A stretch of DNA of 5,248 bases from an uncultured bacterium (GTDB lineage: Bacteria > Bacillota > Clostridia > Lachnospirales > Lachnospiraceae). The notes under the pieces are model-generated. The model was not told where the DNA came from. It saw only the letters and a list, made by a program, of their open reading frames with translations, and made no database searches. The translations under genes were made by a program, and so were the position numbers. Shown here one piece after another: positions 3,306-5,248 of this stretch (position 1 is the stretch's first letter; every line of letters starts with the position of its first letter). Where the stretch lies: positions 1 through 5,248 of the forward strand of contig CAJMON010000109.1 of assembly GCA_905214955.1 (NCBI GenBank). The letters are read 5' to 3'.

Positions 3306-4691
3306 TTATTTTCCCTCCCGTACTGCTTTGATTCTTGCTTTCAGGCTCTGCATAACCCAGTTCTGGACATCCTCTTTTCGTTCCAGCGCCCGCATGACAT
3401 CTTCATCCCGTGTCCCGTTACAGGTCAGATGGTGGATGATCACCTTTTCCGTCTGTCCCTGCCGGTGAAGGCGCTTGTTCGCCTGGGTATACAATTCATA
3501 GTTCCACGTAAGCCCGAACCAGATCACGTGGTTTCCTCCGTGCTGCAGATTCAGCCCATATGCCGCGCTCGCCGGATGCGCCAGCAGGATATCAATCTTC
3601 CCGCTGTTCCAGTCATCTTCGTCTTCCGGCTTTTTCAGCTCCCGGACATTAAGCTTTGTCTTTCGCAGCGCCGCCAGAATTCTCTCCCTGTCATGCTGGA
3701 AATTATAAAACACCAGTGCCGGCTTCCCCTGCAGGCTTTCCACCAGTTCCATGAACGCTTCAACCTTGCAGTTATGCACCTCATGTACCTGATGGGCATC
3801 GTCGTACAACGCTCCATTCGCCAGCTGTAAAAGTTTGTTGCTCAGCGCTGCCGCACTGGTCACGCTGATGTCCTCTTCATCTTCCGGAAGTTCCAGTATC
3901 ATCTTTCGTTCCAAGTCGTCATACGCCTTTCTGGCTTTTGCATCCAGCACCACAGGAACTTCGTGATAGATCATGTCCGGAAGCTGCAGGTAATCCTCTG
4001 CCTTCATGCTGATGCAGATATCCGAAATCCTCTGCAGGATGCTATCCTCACTTCCTGGTTTCGCCTTATAGTCGTATACCATGCCGTCTGCTCCTCTGCG
4101 TCCCGGATCAAAATACCGCTCCCGGAACTGGGTATATCTTTTTCCAAGACGCTCACCTCCATCCAGAAGGAACACCTGCGCCCAGAGATCATCCAGGCCA
4201 TTAGGAGACGGGGTTCCGGTAAGTTCCACCATCCGGGTGATGTGCGGCCCGACACTTGCCAATGCTTTGAACCGTTTGGAACTATGGCTTTTAAAGCTGC
4301 TGGACTCATCCACCACAACCATGTCAAACGGCCAGCTGTTCCGGTAGTAATCCACCAGCCAGCAGACGTTCTCCCGGTTGATGATGTAGATATCCGCCGG
4401 TGTATTTAATGCCCGTATCCGCTTTGCCTGGCTTCCAAGGACCGGTGACACCCGCAGCAGTTTGGTATGCTCCCATTTATCCTTCTCACGGGTCCACGTT
4501 CCTTCGGCCACTTTCTTCGGCGCAATCACCAGAACTTTCCGGACCTGAAACCGGTCATATTTCAAAATCCGGACAGCCGTCAGTGTCGTAACCGTCTTTC
4601 CTAATCCCATATCCAGAAAAAGTCCCAGCTTTGCAATCTCTAAGATCTTGTTGATGCAGTGCTGCTGATAGGCATGTGGTCTAAATATCAT
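3306..4691 (-). CDS. SNF2-type DEAD/DEAH-box helicase-like ATPase
   Basis: A superfamily 2 DNA-dependent ATPase, 461 residues, close to the minimal size of phage SNF2-like proteins. Motifs appear in order: the N-terminal RPHAYQ (4-9), Walker A GLGKT (29-33), VLVIAPKKV (53-61, motif Ia), Walker B with DESS (128-131), LTGTPSPN (158-165, motif III), ALVFYNF in the second RecA-like domain, and QANKRLHRQGQ (403-413, motif VI with the arginine finger). No accessory domain is fused. It should use ATP to translocate on DNA; true strand separation is not usual for the SNF2 group. GGAGG stands 9 nt before the ATG. It is 30 nt after the VRR-NUC gene, a pairing often found in phage replication regions, and its stop is adjacent to the next start. 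All catalytic residues are present. Confidence 0.95.
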   Translation of the reverse strand: MIFRPHAYQQHCINKILEIAKLGLFLDMGLGKTVTTLTAVRILKYDRFQVRKVLVIAPKKVAEGTWTREKDKWEHTKLLRVSPVLGSQAKRIRALNTPADIYIINRENVCWLVDYYRNSWPFDMVVVDESSSFKSHSSKRFKALASVGPHITRMVELTGTPSPNGLDDLWAQVFLLDGGERLGKRYTQFRERYFDPGRRGADGMVYDYKAKPGSEDSILQRISDICISMKAEDYLQLPDMIYHEVPVVLDAKARKAYDDLERKMILELPEDEEDISVTSAAALSNKLLQLANGALYDDAHQVHEVHNCKVEAFMELVESLQGKPALVFYNFQHDRERILAALRKTKLNVRELKKPEDEDDWNSGKIDILLAHPASAAYGLNLQHGGNHVIWFGLTWNYELYTQANKRLHRQGQTEKVIIHHLTCNGTRDEDVMRALERKEDVQNWVMQSLKARIKAVREGK

Positions 4692-4721
4692 TTGGCATCA
4701 CCTCCTCTCCTTAAATCCCAC

Positions 4722-5048
4722 TCAGTCAGATCCATATCTTGTCGCAATCCTGGAAGCCGCATCCAGAAATCCCAGATCTTCAAAAAAGAGTCCCAGCCCT
4801 GAAATTCCTTTCACGATCTCGACCTGCTGGCCAAGCCCCTTCAATTTCTGGATCTGGTTCTTCTGCAGCGGGCTCAGCCTTCCGGTATCCGTTTTCAGTT
4901 CTACAAAAATCGGCGTCGTGTTTGGAAGAATCACAATCCTGTCCGGCACCCCGTCATTACCGGGGCTCACCCACTTATAGGCCCTCCCTCCCAAACGTTT
5001 CACCTCATCTACAAGGATCCGCTCTATTTCGCTTTCCTTCATTCCCAT
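4722..5048 (-). CDS. VRR-NUC domain nuclease
   Basis: A stand-alone VRR-NUC protein of 108 residues, a PD-(D/E)XK superfamily nuclease expected to cut DNA, possibly branched structures as in related domains. The N-terminal helix ESEIERILVDEVKRLGG (5-21) is followed by WVSPGNDGVPDRI, containing Asp36, then VELK (49-52) with Glu50 and Lys52 of the ExK motif, and LSPLQKNQI with Gln62. These are the metal-binding and catalytic positions of the family, so it is probably active. The C-terminus from about 80 is less typical. GGAG lies 8 nt before the first ATG (5048); the ATG two codons later is too far away. It precedes the SNF2-type gene by 30 nt. A role in phage recombination or replication-fork processing is inferred from family and neighbours. 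Confidence 0.94.
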   Translation of the reverse strand: MGMKESEIERILVDEVKRLGGRAYKWVSPGNDGVPDRIVILPNTTPIFVELKTDTGRLSPLQKNQIQKLKGLGQQVEIVKGISGLGLFFEDLGFLDAASRIATRYGSD

Positions 5049-5085
5049 TCCGTCTGCTCCTCTCCTTTATGCCGCGACTACATTT

Positions 5086-5097
5086 CACGCGCGCGTG
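5086..5097. repeat. 12-bp CG-rich palindrome CACGCGCGCGTG
   Basis: A perfect 12-bp palindrome in otherwise AT-rich DNA, ending about 38 nt upstream of the nuclease start. With no loop it is a protein-binding-type symmetry rather than a terminator. Confidence 0.6.
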
Positions 5098-5113
5098 TAT
5101 GTGTTACTTTTAA

Positions 5114-5131
5114 TTAGGCGCGTTAGGCGTG
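5114..5131. repeat. 9-bp tandem repeat TTAGGCGyG x2
   Basis: TTAGGCGCG (5114-5122) is followed directly by TTAGGCGTG (5123-5131), differing at one base. The same 9-bp period appears in the TTGTAGAC pair about 60 bp away. Confidence 0.65.
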
Positions 5132-5177
5132 CAAATCTTATATTTATTACCTATTTTTACTTATTTATATAGAGAGA

Positions 5178-5195
5178 TTGTAGACGTTGTAGACA
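5178..5195. repeat. 9-bp tandem repeat TTGTAGACr x2
   Basis: TTGTAGACG (5178-5186) is followed directly by TTGTAGACA (5187-5195). A third copy lies inverted at 5231-5240, so TTGTAGACAT (5187-5196) and ATGTCTACAA (5231-5240) form perfect 10-bp arms 34 bp apart. Iterons of a replication origin or paired operators are possible readings. Confidence 0.7.
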
Positions 5196-5240
5196 TATAT
5201 TGATTTTTATTGGATTTCTGCGGGTTTCACATGTCTACAA
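5187..5240. repeat. Spaced inverted repeat TTGTAGACAT / ATGTCTACAA
   Basis: Two perfect 10-bp arms (5187-5196 and 5231-5240) face each other across 34 bp. That spacing is long for a hairpin but suits two protein-binding sites on a short DNA loop. It lies at the window edge, so more copies may continue beyond it. Confidence 0.6.
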
Positions 5241-5248
5241 ACCTTGTC

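Larger units (their letters stand above)
5049..5248. other. AT-rich non-coding region upstream of the nuclease gene
   Basis: These 200 nt hold no gene that I can support. The middle (about 5136-5180) is very AT-rich. I tested the TATAAA- and TATAAG-like hexamers on the minus strand as -10 elements, but none has a convincing -35. The notable content is repeats: two 9-bp tandem pairs, a 10-bp spaced inverted repeat and a CG palindrome (separate entries). It could be an origin, an operator region or the spacer after a gene ending outside the window. Confidence 0.6.

Noticed and set aside
3963..4409. 148-codon open frame opposite the SNF2-type gene
   Set aside because: Lies entirely antisense to conserved helicase motifs and has no ribosome binding site.

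Overview
This window looks like the replication-to-late junction of a prophage, or temperate phage, of a Gram-positive Clostridia host, most likely a gut Lachnospiraceae-type organism. The signs are strong AGGAGG-type ribosome binding sites before almost every gene, moderate GC content, and a tightly packed run of small one-direction genes of kinds known from Clostridia prophages. The taxonomic call is inference from style and families, not from a marker gene. All convincing genes are on the minus strand, so biological order runs from high to low coordinates.

Layout in transcription order: (1) about 5049-5248 is AT-rich non-coding DNA with two different pairs of 9-bp tandem repeats, a spaced inverted repeat and a CG-rich 12-bp palindrome. 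(2) 5048-2949 holds a VRR-NUC nuclease, an SNF2-type helicase-like ATPase and an unknown helical protein, the last two coupled as TAAATG. (3) A 100-nt gap is followed by five tiny genes at 2848-1936: three different Cys-rich putative zinc proteins, one small prophage protein and one single-span membrane peptide. They are mostly overlapping or separated by a few bases. (4) 1957-1499 is a helix-turn-helix protein with a GTG start. (5) 1473-1069 is an RinA/ArpU-like sigma-related late regulator, normally found just before the packaging genes. (6) A separate accessory cassette follows: a near-consensus promoter studded with TACGTA operators driving hicA (toxin) and hicB (antitoxin), with a hairpin between them and another TACGTA at the hicB ribosome binding site. 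(7) About 200 nt without a convincing gene precede a tRNA with the rare anticodon UAU and a hairpin with a GAAA loop.

How they fit together: the nuclease and helicase probably serve phage DNA replication or recombination, the two DNA-binding proteins probably control the switch to late expression, and hicAB is a self-regulated addiction or defence module between the regulator and the tRNA. The best leads are the hicAB regulatory architecture and the UAU tRNA. I found no CRISPR array, transposase, integrase or rRNA gene.
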